From Brachionus plicatilis (Eukaryota; Rotifera; Eurotatoria; Ploima; Brachionidae), in assembly GCA_010279815.1 (NCBI GenBank), contig QEOQ01000207.1, forward strand, positions 2,381,088 to 2,392,822: DNA of 11,735 nt, read 5' to 3'. The first letter of the stretch is position 1. Each line of letters starts with the position of its first letter. The notes under the pieces are model-generated. The model was not told where the DNA came from and did not search any database. It was given only the letters and a program-made list of their open reading frames with translations. Positions 1 through 8,195 of the stretch are shown piece by piece. A program made the translations under genes and the position numbers.

Positions 1-11
1 GAATTATCAAA

Positions 12-197
12 ATGAACTTTTTGAAATTCACAGTACTTTTCTTTATCTTTTTCATACGCGTAAATGCTTGGATGAACTTCCATTAAAAAGAAGAATTTGT
101 ACCTGAACCATCATTAACGGATCGAATCGTATCTTATTTAATCAGTATCGTGACAAATACGATTCAACTCGTAAATGGTGTTAGTTGTCCGTTATAG
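12..197 (+). pseudogene. Signal-peptide-like leader in front of gag
   Basis: An ATG at 12 opens a short frame whose first 19 residues look like a secretory signal peptide: a Lys near the start, a Phe/Leu/Ile-rich core, then VNA as a plausible cleavage site. A TAA at 84 interrupts it. The same frame continues for about 35 polar residues to a TAG at 195, and the neighbouring frame takes over near 185, running into a hydrophobic transmembrane-like stretch and then gag. The layout suggests that the ancestral gag began as a signal-anchored membrane protein with a short outer domain. A captured host leader or a chance open frame is possible. Confidence 0.4.
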
Positions 198-1442
198 TTT
201 ATACAACAACGGAAACAATAATTTTTTTCTCGTTTGTTTTGTCAATTTTCATATTATCGAAGTATTTTCGTAAAGGGAGGCATTCCACGCCAAAGACAAC
301 CTTTCACGTTATTAGTATCATCCATGTTAATAACCCAAACAGCAACAAAGAATGTCGTACTGAGGATCGAAATCCCGCAATAAATACGAACATTCTAAAA
401 TTTCCCGACGTATTCAGAAAAGGAATGGATGGTAAATCCTGGATGACCGTCATGGAATCATTTTTAATAGACTTCGACAAATCCGAATGGGTTCGTGTAG
501 CAGTCAGCTACATAGAAAATCAAATATTGAAGCAATTTTAAAATATAGAACCATTTTTAAAAGATCACGAACATGGATTTGAGCAATTCAAAACCGCCTT
601 CTTGCGACTAGTAGTACCACAAGCAGCTCTAACCCAGTCTATTTCTAACTGGACAAAACTCAATGAGTACAAGCAAAGGCAAAATCAGTTATTTTCGGAC
701 TATTGACAAAGTATCATTAATTTGGTTAATAGTGTTTTTCCAAACTTGGAGTGCTCAATCGATTTGGACCATATCTTTAAGGAAAGATTCGTTGAAGGTC
801 TTTTCAACGTACGCTTTAGAGAAGTTGCACGTACAAAAATGCACAAAATGCGAGCGTTTAAACCCGATGAATTTTTTGGAATCCAAAGCCTCATTGACGA
901 CGTTAACTGCAAAAACAATGGCTTCGACAAAAATAGTAGCACTGTAGCAATGTACACTTAGAATAACCTCTATACAAGTGAAACTGATTACAATGGGAAA
1001 CAAATGACAACTGAGAATAATGTGAATCCAAACCAGAAGGGTTCATATCAGCAACAATCTTACAATACTCAGTACAACGCATACAATCGGAACCAAAAAA
1101 AGTTCGTTAATTTCAGTCAAATTCAACAAAGCGATCAGTATCAACATCAGCAACACCAACAGCATAAAAAGCCAGAAGAACAAAAGTCAGTAAATGAAGA
1201 AATTCTGAATGTTGATTCGGGACAAAATAAAGATTTTTCTAACCCAATTTATGGTCAAGCTATCTTAAACAATACTTTGGTAAAGTACTTGTGCGATAGT
1301 GGTGCACGTAGATCTTTAATTAGTTTAAAACTTTTTAACATAATTAAAAAACATGATCCACAAACAATACTTGAAACCTTTACAGGAAAAGACTTATTTT
1401 CTTGTAGCGGTTTTCTTGTTTTTTTAAAAAAATTTGATGAAG
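185..1442 (+). pseudogene. Gag polyprotein of the first gypsy-like element, broken
   Basis: One reading frame runs from about 185 to 1450 with stops at 539 (TAA), 704 (TGA) and 959 (TAG). It starts with a membrane-like segment (TIIFFSFVLSIFIL, about 218-259) and a basic stretch (KYFRKGRH). The middle, about 390-900, is a helical capsid-like region typical of retrotransposon Gag, for example GMDGKSW, WVRVAVSYIENQ and LNEYKQRQNQLF. After 1004 comes a low-complexity tail rich in Gln, Asn, His and Tyr where many Gag proteins have a CCHC zinc knuckle; none is seen. The same frame leads directly into the protease, so gag and protease were probably one polyprotein. All three stop codons occur, which argues for decay rather than recoding. 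Calling it gag rests on position and helical composition. Confidence 0.75.
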
Positions 1443-1559
1443 AATGTTAGATTAATTGTCACCGAAAATGTCACAGACCACAATTTTATTCTTGGTCGCG
1501 ATTTATTACAAAAATTCCGGATTTTAGAACAAAATTTTGTGAAATGCAGGGCAAAATAG
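1238..1559 (+). pseudogene. Retropepsin (aspartic protease) domain, frameshifted
   Basis: The motif CDSGARRSLIS (about 1291-1323) carries the retropepsin active site in its D-S-G-A form. The second hallmark, ILGRDLL (about 1489-1509), matches the conserved I-L-G-x-D/N near the end of the fold. The two halves lie in different frames: the frame of gag stops at 1448, and the C-terminal half is read in the next frame, ending at a TAG at 1557. The shift falls in or near a T/A homopolymer stretch at about 1419-1435. Such proteases act as dimers and cut Gag-Pol into mature parts. With the frameshift, this copy cannot make a complete enzyme. Confidence 0.8.
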
Positions 1560-1701
1560 TAAAAATGTCCAATCAGGTGAAAAAAATCTTCAAATCGGAG
1601 AGGAAACATTTATTAAATAACTCAGTCAAAAGAAAATCTGCAATTCGGAAACAATCACTTTTTTATCAAGTAGTAGCACTTGTTGTACTGAAAGTATACA
1701 A

Positions 1702-2640
1702 ATTAACACAGAAACTCTCCTGAAACGTTTGAGGCTCCTAACTTTCGTTTCAGATCAATTGATGATGCAAGACAAGTGATAGTAGAGGAATTGAGAAATA
1801 TCTCGGCAAAAGATGTTGTTGACTTAAGACCAAATTTCAACTCGGATGCTGTATTTCGAATTGAATTCATCGATTCGAACCAGAAACCACTTAAATGTAA
1901 ATCCAGACCACTTCCGTACCACTTGAAAGAAAAATTGCATCAAGAAATCGACAAACAGTTAGAGGCAAAAATTATTCGAACCAGTAATAGCCCATGGTGT
2001 TCACCTATACGTGTCTGTCACAAACCAGACGGTTCAATTCGAATAACTGTGGACTACAAAGCCTTAAACAAGTTAATAAAGGTTGATAATTAATCTTTGC
2101 CGTCAATCCAAGACTTGTACAACAAGCTCGCTGAGGCAGACATTTTCACCAAAATAGACATGAAAGCGGCCTATCACCAAATTCCAATCGCAACTGAATC
2201 GATTGAGGTTACAGCATTTATTTGCGATTTTGAAATATTTAAATATCTCTCAATGCTAATGGGCATTAAATCAGCACCAGGCTGGTTCCAAAGATTCATT
2301 GAAAGAGTTTTAAATAATTTTATTGTAAATAATATCCTAAGAGTCTATTTGGACGACACAATTATTTTTACAAACTCTTCTAAATTAGGGATAGATTGGC
2401 ATGTAGAAGTAGTTAAAGAAGTAATTGACACACTAAAGTCAAGAAACCTAAAAATTTCCTTTGAAAAATGTGTACCAGTAGTAGGAGAAGTCGAACTACT
2501 TGGCAATACAATATCAAAAAATCGAATTAAACCAAATCCCAATCGAGCTAAGTGCCTAGAAAATAGAACTCGACCAACCAATATCAGAGAACTACTATCA
2601 TGACTCGGAGTTGCCAATCACTATCGAAGATTTATCGCTC
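1702..2640 (+). pseudogene. Reverse transcriptase domain of the first gypsy-like element
   Basis: One frame carries the canonical Ty3/gypsy RT blocks in order: SPWCSPIRVCHKPDGSIR and the R-x-x-V-D-Y-x-x-L-N block (about 1992-2078), then FTKIDMKAAYHQI with the motif A aspartate at 2157, then MGIKSAPGWFQR, then the catalytic box YLDD at 2346-2357, and LLGNTISKNRIKPNP (about 2496-2540). YLDD replaces the commoner YIDD or YVDD. In-frame stops at 2091 (TAA) and 2601 (TGA) break it, but the frame is otherwise conserved, so decay is modest. It would have copied the element's RNA into cDNA in cytoplasmic particles. The frame continues into RNase H without a break other than stops. Confidence 0.93.
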
Positions 2641-3419
2641 ATTACGAAAAATTGACCAAGCCTCTTTATGACATGATGAATCTCAAAGAAGTTCCATTAA
2701 GATGTAGAAAAAAGAAGGGGGCAGTAGACGGGAATAAAGTACCTTTAGAATGGACTGCTGAAGCAGAAAAGAGCTTCATTGATGTCAGGGAAGCTCTTTG
2801 TAGGAATTTGATTTTGGTACTTCCAAACTTTCAAGAAAAAATTATTCTCACTACTGACGCATGCGAATACGGCTATGGCGCAGTATTAGAACAAATAATT
2901 GAAAATTTAGTATACCCAATCGCTTATTTCTCAAGAAGCTATACAAAAGCCCAGGGAAATTATTCAACAACTGAGAAAGAGCTATTAGCAGTGGTTATGT
3001 CGATAGAGTACTTTCATCAATACTTATATGGAAAATTCTTCACCGTAAAGACCTATCACCAACCGCTAACTTGGATTTTGAATAAAAAGAACACACATCC
3101 CAGACTCGAACGCTGGCTTCTCAGACTGAACCAATATTAATTTGAAATAATCTATCAAGCAGGTAAAGAAAATGTTGTAGCTGATATGTTGTCAAGATTA
3201 ACAGATGAAAATGAAGTGGCTGAGTCATATGATGACTACTTAGACAATTTAGTAGCAATGGTAAATGAAAAAGAGGAAGAAACGGTCTCATTAGAAACTG
3301 ACACAAGTGGAAATGCAAAAATTATTTCACAAAATCCAATCTCTAACAAGATAGAGCAATACCGAAGTTTGAACGATGAACAATTAAAAGATGAAAACAT
3401 CAAATGGATAATCGATTAA
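2641..3419 (+). pseudogene. RNase H domain and linker, with a catalytic Asp replaced by Tyr
   Basis: Same frame as the RT. RNase H landmarks are LTTDAC (Asp at 2856), then STTEKELLAVV (Glu at 2979), then TVKTYHQPLTW (3045-3077) and finally ENVVADMLSRL (Asp at 3183). In Ty3/gypsy elements the third block normally reads T-D-H-x-P-L; here the aspartate codon is a tyrosine codon (TAT at 3054), removing a catalytic residue. A TAA at 3138 also interrupts the frame. After 3190 there is an acidic linker rich in Glu and Asp, which leads to the integrase after a frameshift in an A-rich run near 3405-3425. The domain would degrade the RNA strand of the RNA-DNA hybrid. Confidence 0.9.
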
Positions 3420-4269
3420 AAAAAACTCACAAAGATAAAAAACCCATAATAAATATTTTTGAAAACCCAGTCAGACAAATTATGTATAAAAACTTTGACA
3501 ATTTAGTTATGGTTGAAGGAGTTCTTTTCAGACACTCAGAAGACCGTAATGGCTTTTTAGTTACGCAATTTGTTCTTCCAAAACATGTTGTCGCAGAAGT
3601 AGTAGATTATATCCATTCTTCGATTTTTAATGCCCATCTTGGTCGGCACAAAACAACAGGAAAAATTATTGAAAGTTTTATAGACCATTTTTGAAAGAAG
3701 AAATTAAAAATTGTATTAAACATTGTGACATATGCCAAAAGACAAAGAGTAAAAGAAACGAAGGTTTGGCAGAATTACTTTACTTGACACCCTGCCGCCC
3801 AAATCAATTAATCACAACTGATTTTGCTTGTCCTTTTAAAACCACTAGTCGAGGAAACAAATACTTACAAATTATTGCAGATCATTTCACTAAACTGATG
3901 CTCTTGTGTCCCACAAAAGATGCTAATGCAATAACAGCAGCAGGTAATGTAGGAGATGAATGGGCATGTGAGTACGGTATACCAGAAGCAGTTTTGTCTG
4001 ATGGGGCTAAATTTTTTCAATCAAAATTAAGTGACCTTGTTTATGATTTTTTTGACATAAGGCGTTTGAAAACGACTCCATTTCACCCTCAATGTGATGG
4101 CCTTAGTGAAAGAGGCGTTCGGACTTTCAATACAATGATTCAAGCTCATATAGACCTTGACCAAACAACATGGGACATTCACTGTAAAAAATACACTTTT
4201 GCATACAACTCTTCCGTTCATTCAACCACAAATCAAACTCCATTTGAGACAGTTCCGTCCCTGGGTTAG
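3404..4269 (+). pseudogene. Integrase, zinc-binding and catalytic domains, one internal frameshift
   Basis: The first part (3404-3690) holds the His pair of the HHCC zinc finger (YIHSS and AHLGRHKT), and after a frame change at about 3690 the cysteine pair follows as KHCDICQKTK. The catalytic core has all three acidic residues: Asp at 3820 (ITTDFA), Asp at 4000 (LSDGAKFF) and Glu at 4108 (LSERGVRT). The spacings of 59 and 35 residues match the D,D-35-E rule of retroviral and gypsy integrases. The core ends in TTNQTPFE, a standard block that precedes the C-terminal domain, and is followed at once by another frame change and a TAG (4267). The triad is intact, so only the frameshifts disable it. 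Confidence 0.92.
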
Positions 4270-4570
4270 GGTTATGTTTAATGACTCATTAGAGGTTAAT
4301 GTGGTTTTCCCAAAATATAGAAGGCGAGATGCAGGTTTGGACACACCAATTTACCCTCTTAAAAATTCCGTACTGTTTGACACATACAAGAAAGTGCTAA
4401 AGGAGACACCCGTAAAAGAAAAGAACAACGAACAATTGCTATACAATCAGCAAACGAATCATCGCCGTCTAGAGAATGGTCATTTAAGCCGACAATTTCT
4501 ACACCTAAGCAAGATTTTCGCACGTGTTGAATTGTTTCAGGCTATTCGTCGAAATCACAGAATAAATTGA
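4250..4570 (+). pseudogene. C-terminal pol tail of the first gypsy-like element
   Basis: After the TPFE block the similarity-like reading moves to another frame, which stays open to a TGA at 4568. The text is Lys/Arg-rich with DTYKKVLKETPVKEKNN (about 4379-4429) followed by NQQTNHRR, as expected for the basic, helical linker that follows integrase in gypsy elements. The usual short block with FGR-type residues after TPFE is missing, so several bases seem to have been lost at about 4250-4275 along with the frame. Nothing recognisable as a chromodomain or GPY/F module is present. The end of the element is not defined. Confidence 0.5.
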
Positions 4571-4582
4571 GCTGAACTGAGG

Positions 4583-5290
4583 AATTATCTTGCAACCTTT
4601 TTAGACGATGATGTCTGAGTAGGTTCGAGTTCAGAGTTCCTAAAGGATATGTCAGAACTCGAAAAACAGATATAAAAAATGTTTGGAAAGCAACCAGCTT
4701 TACAATCAGACGCTGTAGGGTACCAACTTGTGGATCTTGGCACGAAATGCATTTGTGCTTATTGAAATTTTTGAGCAGAGCCGGGAGGATGACTTGGAGA
4801 AAGATTTATCACCGGTCTGAGTGAAAAAAACATGTTTTGGAGAGTCAATGTTTCGAATCCAAAAACATGTTCTGAGGCTTATGACTTGGTGGTTCAAACA
4901 TATGCCTGACTTTAAATTTTAAACAATAACCAACAAAATCAGCTCGACAAGAAAAAGACCAGCAGGCTGCTAAATTATGTCAGTTCTTCAGAAAATATGG
5001 TCATTTGAGATCGGACTGTTTCTTGAGGAAAAAACAAATGAATGCTGTTATTCCCGAAAAAATCAAATAAAAATGTTAAAGTTGGGGAAAATAGAACAAA
5101 CACATCAAAAACTGTCTAATCAGATAATTCAAAAAGTCGGGAATGAAAATAAGAAACAGTTGGTTAAATTTAAAAAATTAAAAGATTGTTTTGAACCCCA
5201 CGGAAATACCTGTAATCCAACTATTATGTCCCTATCGTGGATACAAAAAAACCTATTGTTCGTTTTGCCGAATGGCTAGTTTATTAAACA
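4583..5290 (+). pseudogene. Fragments of a second, different gag with zinc-knuckle remains
   Basis: Short open pieces on the plus strand resemble a Gag protein. LGERFITGLSEKNMFWRV followed by NPKTCSEAYDLVV (4793-4906) is like the end of a gypsy capsid region, where a 'FI-GL ... NPKT-EEA' pattern is common. It is closed by a TGA at 4907. From about 4931 another frame gives QQAAKLCQFFRKYGHLRSDC (ending about 5025), a C-x2-C-x4-H-x4-C zinc knuckle in which the second Cys is Phe. Near 5236-5280, YCSFCRMAS may be the start of another knuckle that lacks its His. Many stops and frame changes separate the pieces. The first element's gag has no knuckle, so this is a different family. It ends where the LTR at 5321 begins. 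Confidence 0.6.
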
Positions 5291-5320
5291 AAATAAAATC
5301 CAAACAGAAATAGAAACGGC

Positions 5321-5622
5321 TGTCTAAGCCAAACGTTTTTTTTAATAAATGTTCAATAAAATATAATGAAAGAAAAACATAAATAATGTCTAAATATTTG
5401 TTCGCGTCTTCTTATAACACCAAATAACACCAACGCTTGTTTATAAAATAATTTGTTTGTTCTTTCTTGTTGTTGTTTCATAAAACGCAAACAACTAAAC
5501 CTATCCCACAATCTAAATAAAGCACCCACACTAAATGTTTTATTTTAAAGAAATAAATAAGCAGAACTAAATACATTTAAAGTTGTTCTCTTTTAATGTT
5601 TACGTGATGTCTGTACATCACA
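5321..5622 (-). repeat. LTR (302 bp) of the minus-strand K02A2.6-like element
   Basis: Read on the minus strand, a purine run (about 5640 to 5627, ending in six G) is followed by TAGA and then TGTGATGT at 5622, the expected polypurine tract and LTR start. The LTR end is placed at 5321, where the minus strand reads AGACA and the plus strand begins TGTCTAAG, giving TG...CA ends. The first 19 bases contain a 7 bp inverted repeat, GTGATGT...ACATCAC (5621-5604). The segment is AT-rich and has AATAAA on the minus strand near 5540. The inner end is well supported by the polypurine tract; the outer end at 5321 is inferred from TG...CA alone, since no second LTR or target duplication is visible. Confidence 0.6.
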
Positions 5623-6495
5623 TCTACCCCCCTCTTTCTTGGAACGCTGTTCCTGTATCCTAGTGGATCTTCTAGGCTCAACGACTTGGTCTGATTTAGG
5701 ATTTGACTTAACCACATTAGATCCTATTGACTTGTTGCTGTCAACACTAGCTTCAGCTGGTCGTACAACAGTTGACATTTCACCCCCATCACCTTTTCTT
5801 TTCTCCACCAACAAACTATTTGCATCTTCTGTGCCTTGTTTCACCCCTTCTTCGTCATCCTCACTCAGATAGTCAATCACTTGCTTGAAAAATGAAAAGT
5901 TTCGAGTAACCCTTTTCTCGTCATTTTTCGCTGTAATCATTGACCCTCTAACCTCTGTAACCACTAATAGTTTTTTTTTCCCAAAATGTATCGCCTTTCT
6001 TTTTCCGATCTTGTTAAACCAACACCTTTGAACCAACTCTTATTTGAGGTTGTCTTGTCTTAAGCACATTATCAAAATGTTCTTTCATCTTCGATTTAGC
6101 TCGATTATCATTCTCAACTGCTTTTGCATGTAAATCACTATTGTCCAATTTTTTGACCATAGATGGTAAACCAGATGTATTTGACCTACCAAATATTAAC
6201 ATTGGTGATATCTTTGTAATGCTATGAGGTGTATCTCTGTGTAGTCTCAAAAATTGCTGTAACTCTTCTTCTTTTGGTATTCCAGCCGTCTTAGCATTAT
6301 GAACTACCGCAGTTAGGTTACGCATGCACCGTTCAACTTCATCATTAACCATAGGCCAATATGGAGTAATAAGCCGATGAGTGAACCCTAACGTTTTAGC
6401 AAACATAGCAAATTCTTTAGAGTTAAACGGGAGACCATTATCCATCTTATAAATGACCGGTATACCCTATAGCGAAAACAATTCATTCAAAGTTT
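5593..6495 (-). pseudogene. K02A2.6-like gypsy pol, C-terminal half of integrase and tail
   Basis: From about 6495 downwards the minus strand encodes a degraded integrase core. GIPVIYKMDNGLPFNSKEF (about 6463-6407) holds the second catalytic Asp. WPMVNDEVERCMRNL (about 6356-6312) holds the catalytic Glu. Then come RDTPHSITKISPMLIFGR, typical of the family, and VGSKVLV at about 6034-6014. A frameshift near 6014-6036 and a TAG at about 6470 (just before GIP) break it. The rest reads RGSMITAKNDEKRVTRNFSFFK, matching the end of K02A2.6-like Pol, and a charged tail with EPRRSTRIQEQ. The frame ends at 5593, inside the LTR. Gag, protease, RT and the integrase N-terminus are missing, so the element is 5'-truncated at about 6500-6590. 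Confidence 0.85.
5627..5640 (-). promoter_or_regulatory. Polypurine tract of the minus-strand element
   Basis: Minus-strand reading AAGAAAGAGGGGGG lies directly before the LTR and encodes KKEGG of the pol C-terminus. It would prime plus-strand DNA synthesis. Confidence 0.65.
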
Positions 6496-6570
6496 GAATG
6501 ACTTTCGTCAACTCATCAATTACGTTTCTAAACGCCATTGGTACTTCTTTAACATTCTCATAGCCACTTC

Positions 6571-6921
6571 TAATCACCTCAAGGGCGACGGGCCCAAAGG
6601 TACTAATGTAAACATTACACCAACATTGGCCGATAAACCGATGGTAAGTCAGAAAAAAGAGAAAACTGAACTGGCATCAAATGCATCAAGTCCCGTTAAG
6701 GAGCCGCATCTTGAGCCGAGAAATACTGTTGTATGTGACCATAAAAGTTACTGGGTTGTTCCAAATTCAGAAATTGTTCCTGAATGGCTGGAAGAGGGAG
6801 AGGCTGTTCAAGAAGGAACCAGCAAAACTACGGCAAGATTATACACCTTTTTTTTGTTTATTATTTTTTGTATTTTGTTCTCCCGAACGTCGGGAGCCGT
6901 TCTCCCACGGCGAGGGAGTAA
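6571..6921 (+). pseudogene. 3' coding tail of another retroelement, hydrophobic C-terminus
   Basis: A plus-strand frame open to 7003 changes character near 6571. From there it reads GDGPKGTNVNI, a Lys/Ser/Pro-rich stretch, KSYWVVPNSEIVPEWLEEGE (about 6748-6807), then a strongly hydrophobic segment YTFFLFIIFCILF (about 6842-6880) and basic LPRRGSNV just before the LTR. I do not recognise a domain. The position directly upstream of a polypurine-like tract and LTR makes it the end of the last coding region of an LTR element, perhaps Pol or an Env-like tail, where one membrane segment near the C-terminus would be normal. It may belong to the same element as the second gag at 4583-5290, with the K02A2.6-like element inserted between and DNA lost; no sequence proof exists. 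Confidence 0.45.
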
Positions 6922-7100
6922 TGTAACACCCCCTCCAGCAGACCCCGGTCTTCTAGGGCTTTGCTGGATTTCTTTAAATATTGATGTTGCTTTTCCTTTT
7001 TAAATTGAATAAAGAAGTTAGAGAAGACTCTCTTTTCAATTATTTAATAGCGCACGCTATTAAAATACTATATTTTGACTCGTTATCTACAGTCTTTACA
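6922..7100 (+). repeat. 3' LTR (about 179 bp) of a plus-strand element
   Basis: A purine-rich GGCGAGGGAGTAA is followed at 6922 by TGTAACACCCCCTCC, a classic gypsy-type LTR beginning. AATAAA at 7008-7013 is a good poly(A) signal in the expected place. The proposed end is CTTTACA at 7100, giving TG...CA. Inside is a hairpin with 10 bp arms, TTTAATAGCG and CGCTATTAAA (7043-7064), around a 2-base loop. Only one copy is in the window, so the right end is tentative. Confidence 0.55.
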
Positions 7101-7824
7101 ATAAAAATGACAGTTTGGCTTTAGACCTTAAAGTTAAAAATTTCCGTAAAGCAAGTTATTACAATCTTCGCTCGACAGCCAAGAATTTTGATCGCTCCTT
7201 GACAAAAAGAAAATTTGCATTTAAAGCAAATTACTGTTTTTGGCCATTCGAATGATGCGACGACTCCTTGTTGAATCTGGAGACTAAGACGGAGTCGAAG
7301 ACTTGGATGGAGCTGGTTATTTAATCTAGATTTTATTAGTTAAAAAAATTTAATATAATGCAATTATTCTCAACATTTTTTAATGACTGATTAAATTCCA
7401 ATCTAAACGAAACGAATCAAAATTTTTAAAAAAAATTACTTATCTTCGTATTGGTTGGACTCGGCGTTGGATTCGTTCACTTGCTCTTGATTCATTTCAC
7501 TTCGGTCGGCCCCAAAATTACGTTAAGGTGCAGATCACTGGTTAATTTTAATTATTTAAAAAAAAAAGTGCAAGATAAGAAAGAGCTAAAAGATTTATTC
7601 TAAAAAAAAATATTGTTATTTTTTGAAACTTTTATTAAGCCGATTTTAAAGATACTGGGTAATTTGAAAAAAATATCCAAACTTTTAATTTTATGATACC
7701 TTTTTAAAGATCTCCACGAGCTGAAACCAAGAATATAATAAAATTCTGAAATCGGGCCTGGGTTGTGAAGTTCGTTTCAATTCGATCATTTCAATTCAGA
7801 TAAACTTGAATAACTTTTTTACTA
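7101..7824. other. AT-rich stretch without a convincing gene
   Basis: Positions 7103-7255 stay open on the plus strand and include YYNLRSTAKNFDRSLTKRK, basic and reminiscent of retroelement tails, then a TGA; no family can be named. On the minus strand, 7517-7504 reads TTTTGGGGCCGACC, which has the look of the segment just after an LTR in some gypsy elements, and an ATG at 7495 opens a 19-codon frame rich in Asn, Glu and Gln that ends in TAA at 7436. The rest is A/T homopolymer-rich with no strong signal. These are probably further retroelement crumbs. Confidence 0.3.
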
Positions 7825-7991
7825 CAGTACTTTTCTGAAATAAGTTGACAGTTTTTTGAGCACTGCGCAAGCAGCTCTAGAGATTTGCTTAAGAACTTGC
7901 GCTAGTGTGCTTAAGCTTCTCTAGAGCATTGCTTGAACACTTGCGCTAGTGTGATTAAGCAGCTCTAAGGCATGCTCTAAAACATTAATTC
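7825..7991 (+). repeat. Left terminal region with ~44 bp subterminal repeats
   Basis: After the CAGTAC end, units begin at about 7851, 7895 and 7939. ACTTGCGCTAGTGTG recurs at 7895 and 7939, exactly 44 bases apart; CTCTAGAG and GCTTAAGC-like palindromes recur in phase, while the first unit (7851) is more diverged. The array ends with AAAACATTAATTC, shared with the right array. The units look like binding sites rather than coding sequence. A perfect 16 bp palindrome, CTTGCGCATGCGCAAG, follows at 7997-8012. Confidence 0.75.
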
Positions 7992-8195
7992 TTTCTCTTG
8001 CGCATGCGCAAGCGTTTTCAGTAAATTACTACAAAAATTAACATAATTAATTATAAAAATAAATTCTACATATAGAACATCCCCTTTTTTTATTCTAAAC
8101 ATATGTAAATTGTACATTCTATTGCCATATAACAAAAAAAAATATTCTATGATTTAGGAGAATTTGAATTAAACTTTCGTATTCTTTTTTATAAA

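Larger units (their letters stand above)
12..4570 (+). mobile_element. Decayed Ty3/gypsy-type LTR retrotransposon (internal region)
   Basis: The order gag, retropepsin, reverse transcriptase, RNase H, integrase on one strand is that of Ty3/gypsy (Metaviridae) elements. The coding track changes frame around 185, 1415-1445, 3405-3420, 3690 and 4250. In-frame stops lie at 539, 704, 959, 2091, 2601 and 3138. Despite this the protein similarity is continuous and all core domains are present, so the copy decayed by point mutation and small indels rather than large deletions. No LTR, primer-binding site or polypurine tract could be recognised at either end; the 5' part lies at or beyond the window start, and the 3' end is lost somewhere after 4570. 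The assignment to Ty3/gypsy is secure; the clade is not. Confidence 0.9.

Noticed and set aside
700..1003. Two overlapping minus-strand frames opposite gag.
   Set aside because: They are shadows of the gag region, without conserved motifs or expression signals.
185..3419. Possible alternative genetic code or programmed readthrough, because long frames continue past stops.
   Set aside because: TAA, TAG and TGA are all involved, frameshifts occur too, and a catalytic residue is lost. Random decay explains everything.
4706..4897. Minus-strand open frame of 63 codons.
   Set aside because: It overlaps plus-strand Gag-like text and shows no recognisable domain.
5639..5872. Plus-strand open frame over the minus-strand pol tail.
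   Set aside because: Its text is the reverse of a recognisable Pol C-terminus and has no features of its own.
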